Below are positions 1 through 8,107 of a stretch of DNA of 64,000 bases, one piece after another. The translations under genes were made by a program, and so were the position numbers. Position 1 is the first letter of the stretch. Each line of letters opens with the position of its first letter. This DNA is from Candidatus Aminicenantes bacterium UBA2190 (GTDB lineage: Bacteria > Acidobacteriota > Aminicenantia > UBA2199). The notes under the pieces are model-generated. The model was not told where the DNA came from. It saw only the letters and a program-made list of their open reading frames with translations, and did not search any database. The DNA lies in NCBI GenBank assembly GCA_002335385.1, contig DCVK01000043.1:29077-93076 (forward strand), given 5' to 3'.

Positions 1-532
<532 letters not shown>

Positions 533-598
533 TGGGTCCTCCTCAGGAACTAGAGCGTATTGTATCAGGATTAGCGGTCCAGGGAAATACCTGGATTT

Positions 599-725
599 GA
601 ATGAAAAATGAAATGTGAAAAGTGAAATGTGAAAAGTGAAAAGTGTCTGGAAGGAAGCAAGGAGAAAGGAGGGCTCCAAAAAAAGTCACTATTTGACTTT
701 TCACGATTAACTTTTCACTTGTCAC
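599..725. repeat. Intergenic inverted repeat of GTGAAAA-type words
   Basis: Positions 601-645 are tandem copies of a degenerate word (GTGAAAA / GTGAAAT). Positions 683-725 carry the complementary word (TTTTCAC repeated), so the two arms could fold into a long imperfect hairpin. The right arm runs into the last codons of the PIN-domain gene. The composition (A-rich versus T-rich) differs sharply from the GC-rich neighbours. The function is unknown. It could be a transcription terminator or a repeat family. Confidence 0.7.
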
Positions 726-1104
726 TGCTGGATGATAAAAGGGTTATTTTAAGCCCTTTTTTTGAGAATAATTTGAAATGCTGATCCATGGTAAGGATCT
801 CCTCACATCCGGCTTCGACCAGGGAGCTGAGAATGATGGCGTCAAAAGCGGGCATGCCGGTGCCATGAACGATCTGTCCCGCCTTCTGGGCGACGGAGGC
901 GGTCACGGGCACTGTTTCGACGGCCTTGGCGATATCCTCCAGCAGGGTCGGCCAGGCCCGCATGTCACCCTTGAGCAGCTTCTCCCTCAATTCATAGAAG
1001 CAGAGCGCGGAAGTGAGCAGTTCCCGGCGCTCCCATGCTTCCGCCGCCAGCGGGTCGCCGGCCGCCAGGGCGTAGAAAAAGCTGGTGTCAATCCCGGTCA
1101 GCAT
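715..1104 (-). CDS. PIN-domain ribonuclease toxin (VapC-like)
   Basis: A 129-residue protein with the PIN nuclease layout: an N-terminal beta strand ending in the acidic IDTSFF (Asp6), a middle ELREKLLKG helix with a conserved Glu, the central MPAFDAIILSS Asp and a late EILTMDQHF Asp. These four acids normally hold Mg2+ in VapC-type endoribonucleases that cut tRNA or mRNA. Its start overlaps the upstream ribbon-helix-helix gene by 17 nt, as in type II toxin-antitoxin operons where translation is coupled. The RNA target cannot be read from sequence. Its last codons overlap the repeat region next to recA. Confidence 0.8.
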   Translation of the reverse strand: MLTGIDTSFFYALAAGDPLAAEAWERRELLTSALCFYELREKLLKGDMRAWPTLLEDIAKAVETVPVTASVAQKAGQIVHGTGMPAFDAIILSSLVEAGCEEILTMDQHFKLFSKKGLKITLLSSSSDK

Positions 1105-1327
1105 CGGCCGCCGTCCTCTCCAGGTGGAACTGCTGCCAATCGGCGGGATCGACCGCTTTGCGGATGAGGGTCATGACCCGCCTCCTGGCCACGGCCGTCT
1201 CCGCGGTTTCGAGAAAAGCCTCCACGGCGCGGCTGATGATGCGGGAGATCGGGATGTCGCCGGCTTTGGCCCGGGCGCGGACAGCGTCCAGCACCTCTTT
1301 TTTCAAGTAAAAGCTCACTGCCGGCAT
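1088..1327 (-). CDS. Ribbon-helix-helix antitoxin (VapB-like)
   Basis: A 79-residue protein. The first ~40 residues fit a ribbon-helix-helix DNA-binding unit: a short strand (AVSFYLKKE) and two helices, with IPISRIISRAVEAFL in the second helix. The C-terminal tail is charged and would wrap the toxin. It lies directly upstream of the PIN-domain gene and overlaps it. The ATG is preceded by GGAGGG at about 5 nt. A palindrome in the promoter region is a plausible site for autoregulation. Confidence 0.75.
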   Translation of the reverse strand: MPAVSFYLKKEVLDAVRARAKAGDIPISRIISRAVEAFLETAETAVARRRVMTLIRKAVDPADWQQFHLERTAADADRD

Positions 1328-1347
1328 AGTGCCCTCCAGTTATATAG

Positions 1348-1357
1348 TATCATGATA
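1348..1357. promoter_or_regulatory. Candidate operator of the toxin-antitoxin pair
   Basis: A perfect 10-bp palindrome (TATCATGATA) lies about 20 bp upstream of the antitoxin start in an AT-rich promoter segment. A similar half-site (TATGATA) follows directly. RHH antitoxins usually repress their own operon by binding such short palindromes. Binding itself is inference. Confidence 0.4.
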
Positions 1358-1400
1358 TGATAAGATATTCAACAAAAAAAGTTCAAAGCCTAAGGATCTT

Positions 1401-1645
1401 GGTTTACGGTAGACGGTGCACGGTTAACGGTAGGAAAAGAAGCAATTGTAAGAACTAAAATTCCAAATTCCAAGCACCAGGCACCCAACAAGCACCAAAT
1501 TCCGATGACCCAATCCCCTGGCGGGGACTTTGACCCAAACAAAGAAAAGAAACTGAAAGGGCTTTCGTTTCGGACATTGGAATTTGGTGCTTGGAATTTG
1601 GTGCTTATTTCTTCACCGTAAACCGTCTACCGTGAACCGTATACC
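1401..1645. repeat. Nested intergenic inverted repeat (ACGGT and AATTTGGTGCTT words)
   Basis: This fills the ~320-bp gap between divIVA and the antitoxin, which holds no gene. The outer arms (1401-1434 and 1614-1645) are made of period-8 units with an ACGGT core and are mutually complementary. The inner arms (about 1459-1500 and 1577-1606) carry ATTCCAA/AGCACC words and their complement. The whole can fold as a nested stem of roughly 240 nt. It is AT-rich compared with its surroundings. I see no ORF in it. Confidence 0.75.
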
Positions 1646-1648
1646 GAT

Positions 1649-2134
1649 CTATTTTCCCAGGTACTCGATCTTGTCGAACTCCTCGTCCTGCTTGTGGTAG
1701 GTCTCGATCAGCTCCTTCAGCGAATTGAGAAGGTGGATGATGTCGCTCTCGATCTCCTTGCGCTTGAACTGCAGGTTCTTGATCTCCTCGCGGATGGCCG
1801 ACTGCCGCTGCATGGCGTGCTGGATGATCTCCTCGGACTTGATCTCGGCATCCTTGGTGATCAGCTCGGCTTCCTTGTGCGAGTTGGCCTTGATCTCGCT
1901 GGAGAACTTCTGGGCGGCGATCAGGGTGTCGCGCAGCAGCTCTTCCTTTCTCTCCAGCTTGGCCAGGCTCTCGCGCAGCCGCTCCATGCCGCCCTTGAGC
2001 TCCTCCTTCTCGCGGATCTCGTCCTCCAGGGTTTCGGCGACCTGCTGCAGGAAGTTCTTGACCTCGCTGGCATCGAGCCCCTTGAACTTGGTGGAGAACG
2101 TCTGGCTCAGGATCTCCTGTGGCGTCAGCTTCAT
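1649..2134 (-). CDS. divIVA: DivIVA-domain coiled-coil protein
   Basis: A 161-residue protein beginning MKLTPQEILSQTFSTKFKGLD, the typical DivIVA N-terminal membrane-binding segment (LTPxDI...F...FRGYD in Gram-positives), followed by EVKNFLQQVAETLE and then a long charged coiled coil to the end. DivIVA-family proteins polymerise at curved membranes and organise the septum or poles. The gene follows yggS by 16 nt with its own AAGGAGGGAGC site, matching the common yggS...divIVA gene order. Its exact role in a diderm is not known. Confidence 0.88.
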   Translation of the reverse strand: MKLTPQEILSQTFSTKFKGLDASEVKNFLQQVAETLEDEIREKEELKGGMERLRESLAKLERKEELLRDTLIAAQKFSSEIKANSHKEAELITKDAEIKSEEIIQHAMQRQSAIREEIKNLQFKRKEIESDIIHLLNSLKELIETYHKQDEEFDKIEYLGK

Positions 2135-2150
2135 GCTCCCTCCTTGCCGG

Positions 2151-2831
2151 TCATTTGCGCCGGCCGAAAAGGGCCGTGCCGATGCGGAGCAGCGTGGCCC
2201 CTTCCTCCACGGCCACTTCGAAGTCGTGGCTCATGCCCATGGAAAGATGGCGGACCGGCATGTTGGCCACGGCCTGGCGCTGGATCTCGTCGCGCAGCGC
2301 GCGCAGGCGGGCGAAATGTGGCCGCACCTTCTCCGTATCCTCGAAATAGGGCGGGATGGCCATCAGGCCGGCGACGTTCACCTTGCCGAGGCCGGCAATA
2401 TAGGAAATGGCCCGTTTCAGCCCCTCAACGGAAAACCCTGTCTTGCTGCTTTCCTCGGCGATGTTGACTTCGATGAAAACCTCAACCGGCTGGTCGACCC
2501 GCTTGTGGATGTGCTCCAGGGCCTTCACGCCGTCGACCGACTCGATCAGGTGAAACGTGTTCAGTATGCGGTTGATCTTGTTCTTCTGCAGGGTGCCGAT
2601 GAAGTGCCATTCAATCCCTTTTTCCGGGAAGTGGCGCAGGTGCGCCTCGGCCTCCTGGAGCTTGTTCTCTCCCAGCAGCCGGACGCCCAGGTCGAGCACC
2701 CGGCGGATCCTCTCCGGCCCCTGGTCCTTGCATACGGCCATGAGGCGTACCTGGGCCAGGTCGCGCCCGGAGCGCCGGCAGGCCGCCGCGATTTTTTCCC
2801 GGATCAGGTCAAGGTTTTCAGCGATCGCCAT
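2151..2831 (-). CDS. yggS: YggS/PLPBP family pyridoxal-phosphate homeostasis protein
   Basis: A 226-residue protein of the alanine-racemase-like fold group that binds PLP without known catalysis. The PLP lysine lies in LMAVCKDQG (Lys34). Further family marks are LLGENKLQEA, WHFIGTLQKNK, NIAEESSKTGF, LMAIPP and the C-terminal SMGMSHDFEVAVEEGATLLRIGTALFG. The canonical AVSK/AVTK reads AVCK here. The ATG overlaps the 3' end of the zinc-ribbon gene by 14 nt and is followed by divIVA, forming one operon. It probably buffers free PLP. Confidence 0.95.
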   Translation of the reverse strand: MAIAENLDLIREKIAAACRRSGRDLAQVRLMAVCKDQGPERIRRVLDLGVRLLGENKLQEAEAHLRHFPEKGIEWHFIGTLQKNKINRILNTFHLIESVDGVKALEHIHKRVDQPVEVFIEVNIAEESSKTGFSVEGLKRAISYIAGLGKVNVAGLMAIPPYFEDTEKVRPHFARLRALRDEIQRQAVANMPVRHLSMGMSHDFEVAVEEGATLLRIGTALFGRRK

Positions 2832-3177
2832 GTTCCTCCAGCGCCTGCCGCCGGTGCAGATAGTTCTTATAGAAGCCCCAGATGGCGAACAGGGCGCAGA
2901 CGGCCATGCCGTGGCGGCCGATATATTTGGACCAGAAGAAAAAAATGAACAGGAACAGCATGAAAGCGATGATGGCCAATCCCTGCATGCCGCGCCCCTT
3001 CCTGGGGTTCCTCAGGATCAGGGTATCCTTTTCGTCGACGGGGCCGCCGCAGTTCAGGCAGATCTTGTATCCCGCGTCCAACTCCTGGACATGTCCGCAT
3101 TTCGTGCACTGGACGTTCGTCTTGCCTTCCGGCTTCGGCGGCGGATGCGGTTCCGCCGGGCGTTCGTTGCCGCTCAT
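2818..3177 (-). CDS. Zinc-ribbon membrane protein
   Basis: About 119 residues. A Pro-rich N-terminus is followed by a zinc ribbon with two CxxC knuckles (QCTKCGHV and KICLNCGG). Two hydrophobic segments then form a hairpin (around residues 62-80 and 88-105), and the tail is basic and charged. The function is not recognised. The start was placed at the ATG at 3177 because an AGGA site and a promoter-like -10 lie directly before it. A longer in-frame reading would begin inside the promoter. First gene of the yggS-divIVA operon. Confidence 0.7.
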   Translation of the reverse strand: MSGNERPAEPHPPPKPEGKTNVQCTKCGHVQELDAGYKICLNCGGPVDEKDTLILRNPRKGRGMQGLAIIAFMLFLFIFFFWSKYIGRHGMAVCALFAIWGFYKNYLHRRQALEEHGDR

Positions 3178-3213
3178 GTCCTGATTATACAATAGCGGCC
3201 TGAATTTTGGCAA
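3175..3213 (-). promoter_or_regulatory. Promoter of the zinc-ribbon/yggS/divIVA operon
   Basis: Reading on the minus strand: TTGCCA (3213-3208), 18-bp spacer, TATAAT (3189-3184), then 6 nt (containing AGGA) and the ATG at 3177. Transcription would be expected to begin at or near the A of the ATG. Confidence 0.55.
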
Positions 3214-3240
3214 ACCGGCCGCCCGGGGGAACCCTGCGGT

Positions 3241-4866
3241 TCATTTGCCGTCCAGGGCCAGACGGAAGCCCAGAATGTTCAGCGTGCTCTCGGGCTTCTC
3301 GCTGCTGCGGTTGGCGGAGCGCACCAGGTCGGCGCCGTTGGCCCAGGAACCGCCGCGCACGGACCGCTCTGATCCGGTCACCGGCCCCTGGGGTGCCGCA
3401 TGCGGGGAGTTCTGGTAAAAGCCGGGGTCGTACCAGTCCTGCACCCATTCCCAGACATTGCCGGCCATATCGAGGATGCCGTAGGGTGACGCGCCCTTGG
3501 GATAGGAGCCGACGGGGCGGGTCATCATGTGGTCCTTGTTGAAATTGGCCAGGCTGGAATCCGGGGGCTGGCTGCCCCAGGGATAGCGGTGGCGGGCCGC
3601 TTTTTCCCATTCGGCCTCGCTGGGCAGGCGGAAGCGGAGTCCGGTCTGTTCCTCCAGCCAGGCGCAGTATGCCGCGGCGTCGTGCCAGGAAACATAGATG
3701 ACCGGTCGGGTGCCCCGCCCCCAGCCCTCGTCGGCGACCCGGGGGCGGCGGGTTTCGCTGCAGAAGCGGTCGTACTGCTCGAAGGTCACTTCGGTTTTGC
3801 CGAACCAGTACCCCTCCAGGAACAGCTTGTAGGCCGGATGCTCGTCGGCGTCGCCCTCGCGGGCCGGGGAACCGATGGTCGCCTCCCCCTCCGGGATGTA
3901 GACCATGGAAATATTGCCGTGGAAAAGGGCTTCCCAGAAGCCCTTTTCGTTGCGTCCCATGTTCTCGGCCTTGCCGCTGACCTTCTGCAGGAACGGCTCG
4001 GAAGACGCCTCTGGCTGGGCGGGCGCGGCGGGCTTGCCGTCATCCGCCGGCGCTTCGACCTGGGGTTCGGCCGGCTCCCCGACCCGGGCCTTAGTTCCCG
4101 GGGCGGCCGGCTTGGCCAGCAGGGAGTCGATCTGGGATCGGATGTCCTGCAGCTCGTCGGCCTTCTCCTCGAGGATCGCCGCCAGACCCTGCGGGTACTC
4201 GCGCTCCATCACGAGCAGGCGCCCGCGCACGTCCTCCCGGCCCTCGGGGTACAGGCGCAGTGCTTCGACCAGGTAGAGGAAAGCGAATTTGATGTCGCTC
4301 TTTTCATAATTGGCATCGGCCTTTTTCAAATAATCATTGAACTTCGCGGCGCGCTCGGCAGTGGCGATCGCTTTCCTGGCCTCGCTGCATTTCTCTCTCG
4401 CCACCAGATTGCCCGGCTCCAACTCCAGCGCTTTTTCGTAGTGCGCCAGAGCGGATATGGCGTCGCCGGCGTCGGAGGCCTTGTCGCCCTGGTCCAGGTG
4501 CCAGTCGGCGTTATGCTCCGCGGGGGCGGGACCGGCCGGGCCGGCCGCCGGCTGCAGTTCTTTTTCAAAGACGACATAGCGGGCGTCATCGGGATCCAGT
4601 CCCTTGCCGATCTCCATGGCCGCCTCGGCGGTGCGGGCGAAGACCTTGCTGACGGTGAAATTGCCGATATTGACCGTGTATTCTCCGCCCGGCTCCCTGT
4701 ACAAGGCCTTGACGATCCCCTTCATTTCGAGCTCGACCCCGTCCATGGCGCCGCGGTCGATGGTCAGGATCAGGCCGTTGCGGCCGGTGACGTTGGCGAT
4801 GGTCTCGGCCGGCAATATCAGGGACGTAAGAACCGCCAGGGAAAAGATGATGGCTGCCTTTTTCAT
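3241..4866 (-). CDS. Exported TPR protein with C-terminal FGE-sulfatase (SUMF1-like) domain
   Basis: About 541 residues. A signal peptide (MKKAAIIFSLAVLTSLILP...) leads to a small N-terminal domain, TPR-like helices around residues 120-230, a Pro/Ala-rich linker and a C-terminal FGE-sulfatase fold from about 305 (MVYIPEGEATIGS...) to the end (GFRLALDGK). Typical motifs are present: TRPVIYVSWHDAAAYCAWL, RLPSEAEWEKAAR, GNVWEWVQDWYD and VRGGSW. The two active-site cysteines of true formylglycine-generating enzymes are absent: the YCxRYRC region reads LVRSANR and GFRCA reads GFRLA. Formylglycine formation is therefore unlikely, and a binding or structural role is more probable. The ATG at 4866 has AGGAGTT at good spacing. 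Confidence 0.85.
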   Translation of the reverse strand: MKKAAIIFSLAVLTSLILPAETIANVTGRNGLILTIDRGAMDGVELEMKGIVKALYREPGGEYTVNIGNFTVSKVFARTAEAAMEIGKGLDPDDARYVVFEKELQPAAGPAGPAPAEHNADWHLDQGDKASDAGDAISALAHYEKALELEPGNLVAREKCSEARKAIATAERAAKFNDYLKKADANYEKSDIKFAFLYLVEALRLYPEGREDVRGRLLVMEREYPQGLAAILEEKADELQDIRSQIDSLLAKPAAPGTKARVGEPAEPQVEAPADDGKPAAPAQPEASSEPFLQKVSGKAENMGRNEKGFWEALFHGNISMVYIPEGEATIGSPAREGDADEHPAYKLFLEGYWFGKTEVTFEQYDRFCSETRRPRVADEGWGRGTRPVIYVSWHDAAAYCAWLEEQTGLRFRLPSEAEWEKAARHRYPWGSQPPDSSLANFNKDHMMTRPVGSYPKGASPYGILDMAGNVWEWVQDWYDPGFYQNSPHAAPQGPVTGSERSVRGGSWANGADLVRSANRSSEKPESTLNILGFRLALDGK

Positions 4867-4948
4867 TTTGAACTCCTGCTCTATGGAGCATTCAAGCATA
4901 TTTTTCAGGGGATTTCAATAAATCGTGCGGCTTTTCGCCGGGCGGGCT

Positions 4949-4976
4949 TTGCCGCCGGCGGTTTCTCTGCTAAAAT
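4949..4976 (+). promoter_or_regulatory. Promoter of the cyclophilin gene
   Basis: TTGCCG (4949-4954), 16-bp spacer, TAAAAT (4971-4976). A ~45-nt leader with an AAGGAGA site follows before the ATG at 5030. Confidence 0.45.
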
Positions 4977-5029
4977 GAAAAAAGACCGCCGGTCGCCGCA
5001 AGCGGCGGCGGATCAAGGAGAATGCCCCC

Positions 5030-5521
5030 ATGACGCAGAAGCAATGGAACAGTCCGCCGCCGCTGGGGATCGACGCCCGGCGCACGTACCGGGCGCGCAT
5101 CGAGACGGAGCGCGGCACGATCACCATCGACCTGTATGCGCAGCATGCGCCGCGGACGGTCAATAACTTCGTTTTCCTGGCTCGCGCGGGCTTTTACGAC
5201 GGCGTCGCCTTCCATCGCGTCATCGCCAACTTCATGATCCAGGGCGGGGACCCGACGGGGAGCGGCCGCGGCGGCCCGGGCTACCGCTTCGCCGACGAAA
5301 CGCGGGGCAATCCCCTGAGGCATGAGACCGGATCGCTCTCGATGGCCAACGCCGGCCCCGACACCAACGGCAGCCAGTTCTTCATCACCCATGCGCCGCA
5401 GCCCCACCTCGACGGCAAGCACACCGTCTTCGGCAAGGTGGTCGCGGGTCAGGAGGTGGTCGACGCCATGCGCCAGGGGGACCGCATGCAGCAAGTGGTG
5501 ATCGAGGAAGGCCAGGCCTAG
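5030..5521 (+). CDS. Cyclophilin-type peptidyl-prolyl cis-trans isomerase
   Basis: A 163-residue single-domain cyclophilin without a signal peptide, so probably cytoplasmic. It shows TVNNFVFLARAGFYDGVAFHRVIANFMIQGGDP with the catalytic Arg in FHRVI, the SMANAGPDTNGSQFFIT core and LDGKHTVFGKV. It speeds up proline isomerisation during folding. The start is supported by AAGGAGA upstream. It stands alone between divergent and downstream units with their own promoters. Confidence 0.95.
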   Translation: MTQKQWNSPPPLGIDARRTYRARIETERGTITIDLYAQHAPRTVNNFVFLARAGFYDGVAFHRVIANFMIQGGDPTGSGRGGPGYRFADETRGNPLRHETGSLSMANAGPDTNGSQFFITHAPQPHLDGKHTVFGKVVAGQEVVDAMRQGDRMQQVVIEEGQA

Positions 5522-5552
5522 CCGCTGCTGCTTCGCCGGCGGCCGGAACGAT

Positions 5553-5590
5553 TTGCAAAACGGACCGCCGGCGGGTATGATGGAGCCATG
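5553..5590 (+). promoter_or_regulatory. Promoter of the dCMP deaminase operon, placed for leaderless mRNA
   Basis: TTGCAA (5553-5558), 17-bp spacer, TATGAT (5576-5581), 6 nt, then ATG (5588). The GGAG within the 6 nt could act as a ribosome site only if transcription began earlier. Confidence 0.55.
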
Positions 5591-6106
5591 ATCGAACGTC
5601 CGGCCAAGGAAGAGTATTACCTGAACATCGCCCAGGTGGTCTCGCAGCGCTCCACCTGCCTCAAGGTACTCATCGGCGCCATCATCGTCAAGGAGGACCA
5701 GATCATCGCCGCCGGCTACGTCGGGGCGCCGCGGCACACGCGCAGCTCGCTCGACCACGGCTTCTGCCTGCGCCGCAAGCTGCACATTCCCTCCGGCACC
5801 CAGTACGAGCTGTGCCGCTCGGTCCATGCCGAGCAGAACGCCATCATCAACGCCGCCCGCGCCGGGGTCAGCCTGCTCGGGGGCGACATGTACGTCTTCG
5901 GCGAGGATCGCGAGACGGGCCAGGCCATCTTCGCCTTCCCCTGCTTCATATGCAAGAAGATGATCATCAATGCCGGACTGAAGCGCGTCGTGGTCGCCCA
6001 CCCCGGCGGCGAGCGCCGCCGCATCTTCCTGGTGGAGGATTGGGCGCGCGAGTGGCGGGAGCAGGATATTCTGGAGGACAGCGTGCGCTACGGCCGGGTG
6101 GAATAG
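5588..6106 (+). CDS. Deoxycytidylate (dCMP) deaminase family protein
   Basis: A 172-residue zinc-dependent deaminase. The zinc/catalytic motifs are CRSVHAEQNAII (His and the proton-shuttling Glu) and PCFICKKMI (two Cys ligands). The spacing between them and the N-terminal YYLNIAQVVSQRSTC match dCMP deaminases/ComEB, which convert dCMP to dUMP for dTTP synthesis. It is followed one base later by a P-loop kinase and then coaD, suggesting a small nucleotide-metabolism operon. Substrate dCMP versus another cytidine derivative is inferred from the family. Confidence 0.85.
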   Translation: MIERPAKEEYYLNIAQVVSQRSTCLKVLIGAIIVKEDQIIAAGYVGAPRHTRSSLDHGFCLRRKLHIPSGTQYELCRSVHAEQNAIINAARAGVSLLGGDMYVFGEDRETGQAIFAFPCFICKKMIINAGLKRVVVAHPGGERRRIFLVEDWAREWREQDILEDSVRYGRVE

Positions 6107-6107
6107 G

Positions 6108-6689
6108 GTGGCGACGCGGAAGCTCTGCATCGGCCTGACCGGGCGCATGGCCTCGGGCAAGGGCGAGGTGGCGCGCATCCTACAGGGTAGCGGGTTTTCC
6201 TACATATCCCTTTCCGATATCGTCCGCCGCGAAGCGGCCCGCGCGGGCGGCGCGGTCAGCCGCGCGCGCATGCAGGACATCGGCAACCGCCTGCGTGCCG
6301 AGGGCGGCGCCGGCGTGCTCGGCCGCATGGTGCGCGAGGCGGTCGAGGCCGCCGCCGGGAGGCATTGGGTGATCGATGGCATCCGCAATCCCGCCGAAGT
6401 GCTGGAACTGAGACGGATCGCCGGTTTTTTCCTGGTCGGCATCGAGTGTTCCGTCTCGACCATCCTGGCGCGGATGAAGGCGCGGGGCCGCGCCAGCGAC
6501 GCCGTCGCCGAACAGGAACTGCGCGCGGCCCTGGATCGCGAATGGGGCCTGGGAGAGCCTGCGGGCGGGCAGCAGGTGGGACCGACGCTGGCCCTGGCCG
6601 ATTTCTCCATCGACAACAACGGCACGCTGGCGGAGTTGCGGGAGCACCTGGCCGGGGTTTTGGAAAAAATAGGAGCTGGGCATGAATAA
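6108..6689 (+). CDS. P-loop nucleotide kinase (dephospho-CoA-kinase/NMP-kinase-like)
   Basis: A 193-residue kinase starting with GTG one base after the deaminase stop. The P-loop is GLTGRMASGKGEVARIL. The Asp/Arg motif YISLSDIVRREAAR and a Walker B-like HWVIDGIRNPAEV follow. The fold is that of nucleoside monophosphate kinases. It resembles dephospho-CoA kinase or phage-type deoxynucleotide kinases, but a canonical CoaE is encoded elsewhere in this window (59080-59694). With a dCMP deaminase directly upstream, a (d)NMP substrate is plausible but unproven. It overlaps coaD by 8 nt. Confidence 0.7.
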   Translation: MATRKLCIGLTGRMASGKGEVARILQGSGFSYISLSDIVRREAARAGGAVSRARMQDIGNRLRAEGGAGVLGRMVREAVEAAAGRHWVIDGIRNPAEVLELRRIAGFFLVGIECSVSTILARMKARGRASDAVAEQELRAALDREWGLGEPAGGQQVGPTLALADFSIDNNGTLAELREHLAGVLEKIGAGHE

Positions 6690-7176
6690 GAAAAGCATGG
6701 CGGTCTATCCCGGTTCGTACGACCCGCTGACCAACGGCCATATCGATATCATCCAGCGCGGCCTGAAGTTATTCGACAAGATCATCGTGGCGGTCCTGAA
6801 AAATCCGGACAAGACCTATCTCTTCGACCTGGACGAACGATGTCACATGCTGCGGGAAGCGTTCCCGGACCCGGCAAGGATCGAGGTCGATCACTTCGAG
6901 GGCCTGCTGGTCGATTTTGTCAAGCGCCGTGACGTCACGACCATCGTCCGGGGCCTGCGGGCCATCTCCGACTTCGAGATCGAGTTCCAGATGGCGCTGA
7001 TGAACCGCAAGATCGAGCCGCGCATCGAGACGATCTTCCTGGTGCCGTCCGAATCCTATTCCTTTCTCAGCTCGAAACTGGTCAAGGAGATCTACATGCT
7101 GGGCGGCGAGGTGGGTTCCATGGTGCCGGACGTCGTCGACCGCATGCTCAAGGAGAAATTCCGCCGCCGGCCATGA
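6682..7176 (+). CDS. coaD: Phosphopantetheine adenylyltransferase
   Basis: A 164-residue CoaD, which transfers AMP to 4'-phosphopantetheine in coenzyme A synthesis. The nucleotidyltransferase motif YPGSYDPLTNGHIDII (T/HxGH type), VRGLRAISDFEIEFQMALMNR and the C-terminal SYSFLSSKLVKEI are all present. Length is typical (about 160). It is the last gene of the dCMP deaminase/kinase unit and overlaps the kinase. Confidence 0.97.
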   Translation: MNKKSMAVYPGSYDPLTNGHIDIIQRGLKLFDKIIVAVLKNPDKTYLFDLDERCHMLREAFPDPARIEVDHFEGLLVDFVKRRDVTTIVRGLRAISDFEIEFQMALMNRKIEPRIETIFLVPSESYSFLSSKLVKEIYMLGGEVGSMVPDVVDRMLKEKFRRRP

Positions 7177-7211
7177 TGTGCTTCCGGTGACGCGGGTGCT
7201 CGGCAAGGAAA

Positions 7212-8090
7212 ATGCATAGGATGGCGGAGATGCTGAAAAAACGGCTGGGGTTTTGGGCAAGGGGGGGGGATCCCAAGGCGGCGGAGGCTGTGAGCCCACC
7301 CCTGCCTCCTGGCCCGGGAGACCGCTCCTTCCCCGATCAGGAATATCTCGATCCCGCGCGTTATGGCGAAAAGTGGCAGGAATGGTTTGGCCACCGCAGC
7401 GAAGGTTATTTTGCCATGCACCGGCGACGGTACTATGAACTGTTCAACGCCTTGGCCTGTTTCTACCGGGAGATGAAACAGGATGCGCGTGTCCTGGAGC
7501 TGGGGGTTTCCGAGTTCCTCCTTTTCTACAAGTTATTTTTCCCGGGGATCCGGCTGGTTACAGCGGACCGCCCCCTGGCGCAGCACGGGTTCGCGGCCTC
7601 CTTCTGCCTGGAAAAGGGGGGAGCGGAACGTCATTACGAGATCGACCTGAACCGCGAGGAGCTGACGCCCGCGTTCGGCTCGCCGCCGCTGGGGCGGTTC
7701 GACTATGTCGTCTGCACCGAGGTGCTGGAGCACTTGATCGTCAACCCGGTGGAATTTTTAAAGAGCCTGCTGTCGCTGCTGTCCCCCGGCGGCCGCTTGT
7801 ACCTTACCACGCCCAATTTCTTTCGCCACGAGAACCTGGAGAAAATTTCCCGGGGCGTCAACCCCCTGATGATCTATCCGCCGCGGGGGGGGAACATGGA
7901 TGCCCACCATCATTTCCGGGAATTCGCCATGGCGGAATTGCTTGCCTTTGCCGTTGAGGCCGGAGGAAAAGCGATTTTTCACTGCCATTCCGGCTGCTGG
8001 GACCCGGAAGAACCCGGAGCACCCGGCTTCATCGCACAACCCGAGCGGCGCTCCAACCTGGTGCTGGTCATCGAAACGGGCCGGCGCTAG
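7212..8090 (+). CDS. Class I SAM-dependent methyltransferase
   Basis: About 292 residues. A Pro-rich N-terminal segment is followed by a Rossmann-type methyltransferase: the glycine loop reads VLELGVSEF, the next strand RLVTADRPL, and the motif IV region RFDYVVCTEVLEHLIVNPVEFLKSL is clear, followed by LSPGGRLYLTTPN. Such proteins often modify sugars, quinones or small molecules, and the substrate cannot be read here. A second ATG nine bases downstream is an alternative start. A run of nine G near 7261-7269 lies inside the reading frame and is a potential slippage or sequencing-error site. Confidence 0.8.
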   Translation: MHRMAEMLKKRLGFWARGGDPKAAEAVSPPLPPGPGDRSFPDQEYLDPARYGEKWQEWFGHRSEGYFAMHRRRYYELFNALACFYREMKQDARVLELGVSEFLLFYKLFFPGIRLVTADRPLAQHGFAASFCLEKGGAERHYEIDLNREELTPAFGSPPLGRFDYVVCTEVLEHLIVNPVEFLKSLLSLLSPGGRLYLTTPNFFRHENLEKISRGVNPLMIYPPRGGNMDAHHHFREFAMAELLAFAVEAGGKAIFHCHSGCWDPEEPGAPGFIAQPERRSNLVLVIETGRR

Positions 8091-8107
8091 CGATCCCCCG
8101 CGCTCCG

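Noticed and set aside
599..1645. Possible CRISPR array near recA
   Set aside because: Repeats are short degenerate words without regular unique spacers, arranged as inverted arms; no cas genes in the window.
3241..4866. Calling the FGE-domain protein a formylglycine-generating enzyme with a nearby sulfatase
   Set aside because: Both active-site cysteines are missing and no sulfatase gene is present in the window.
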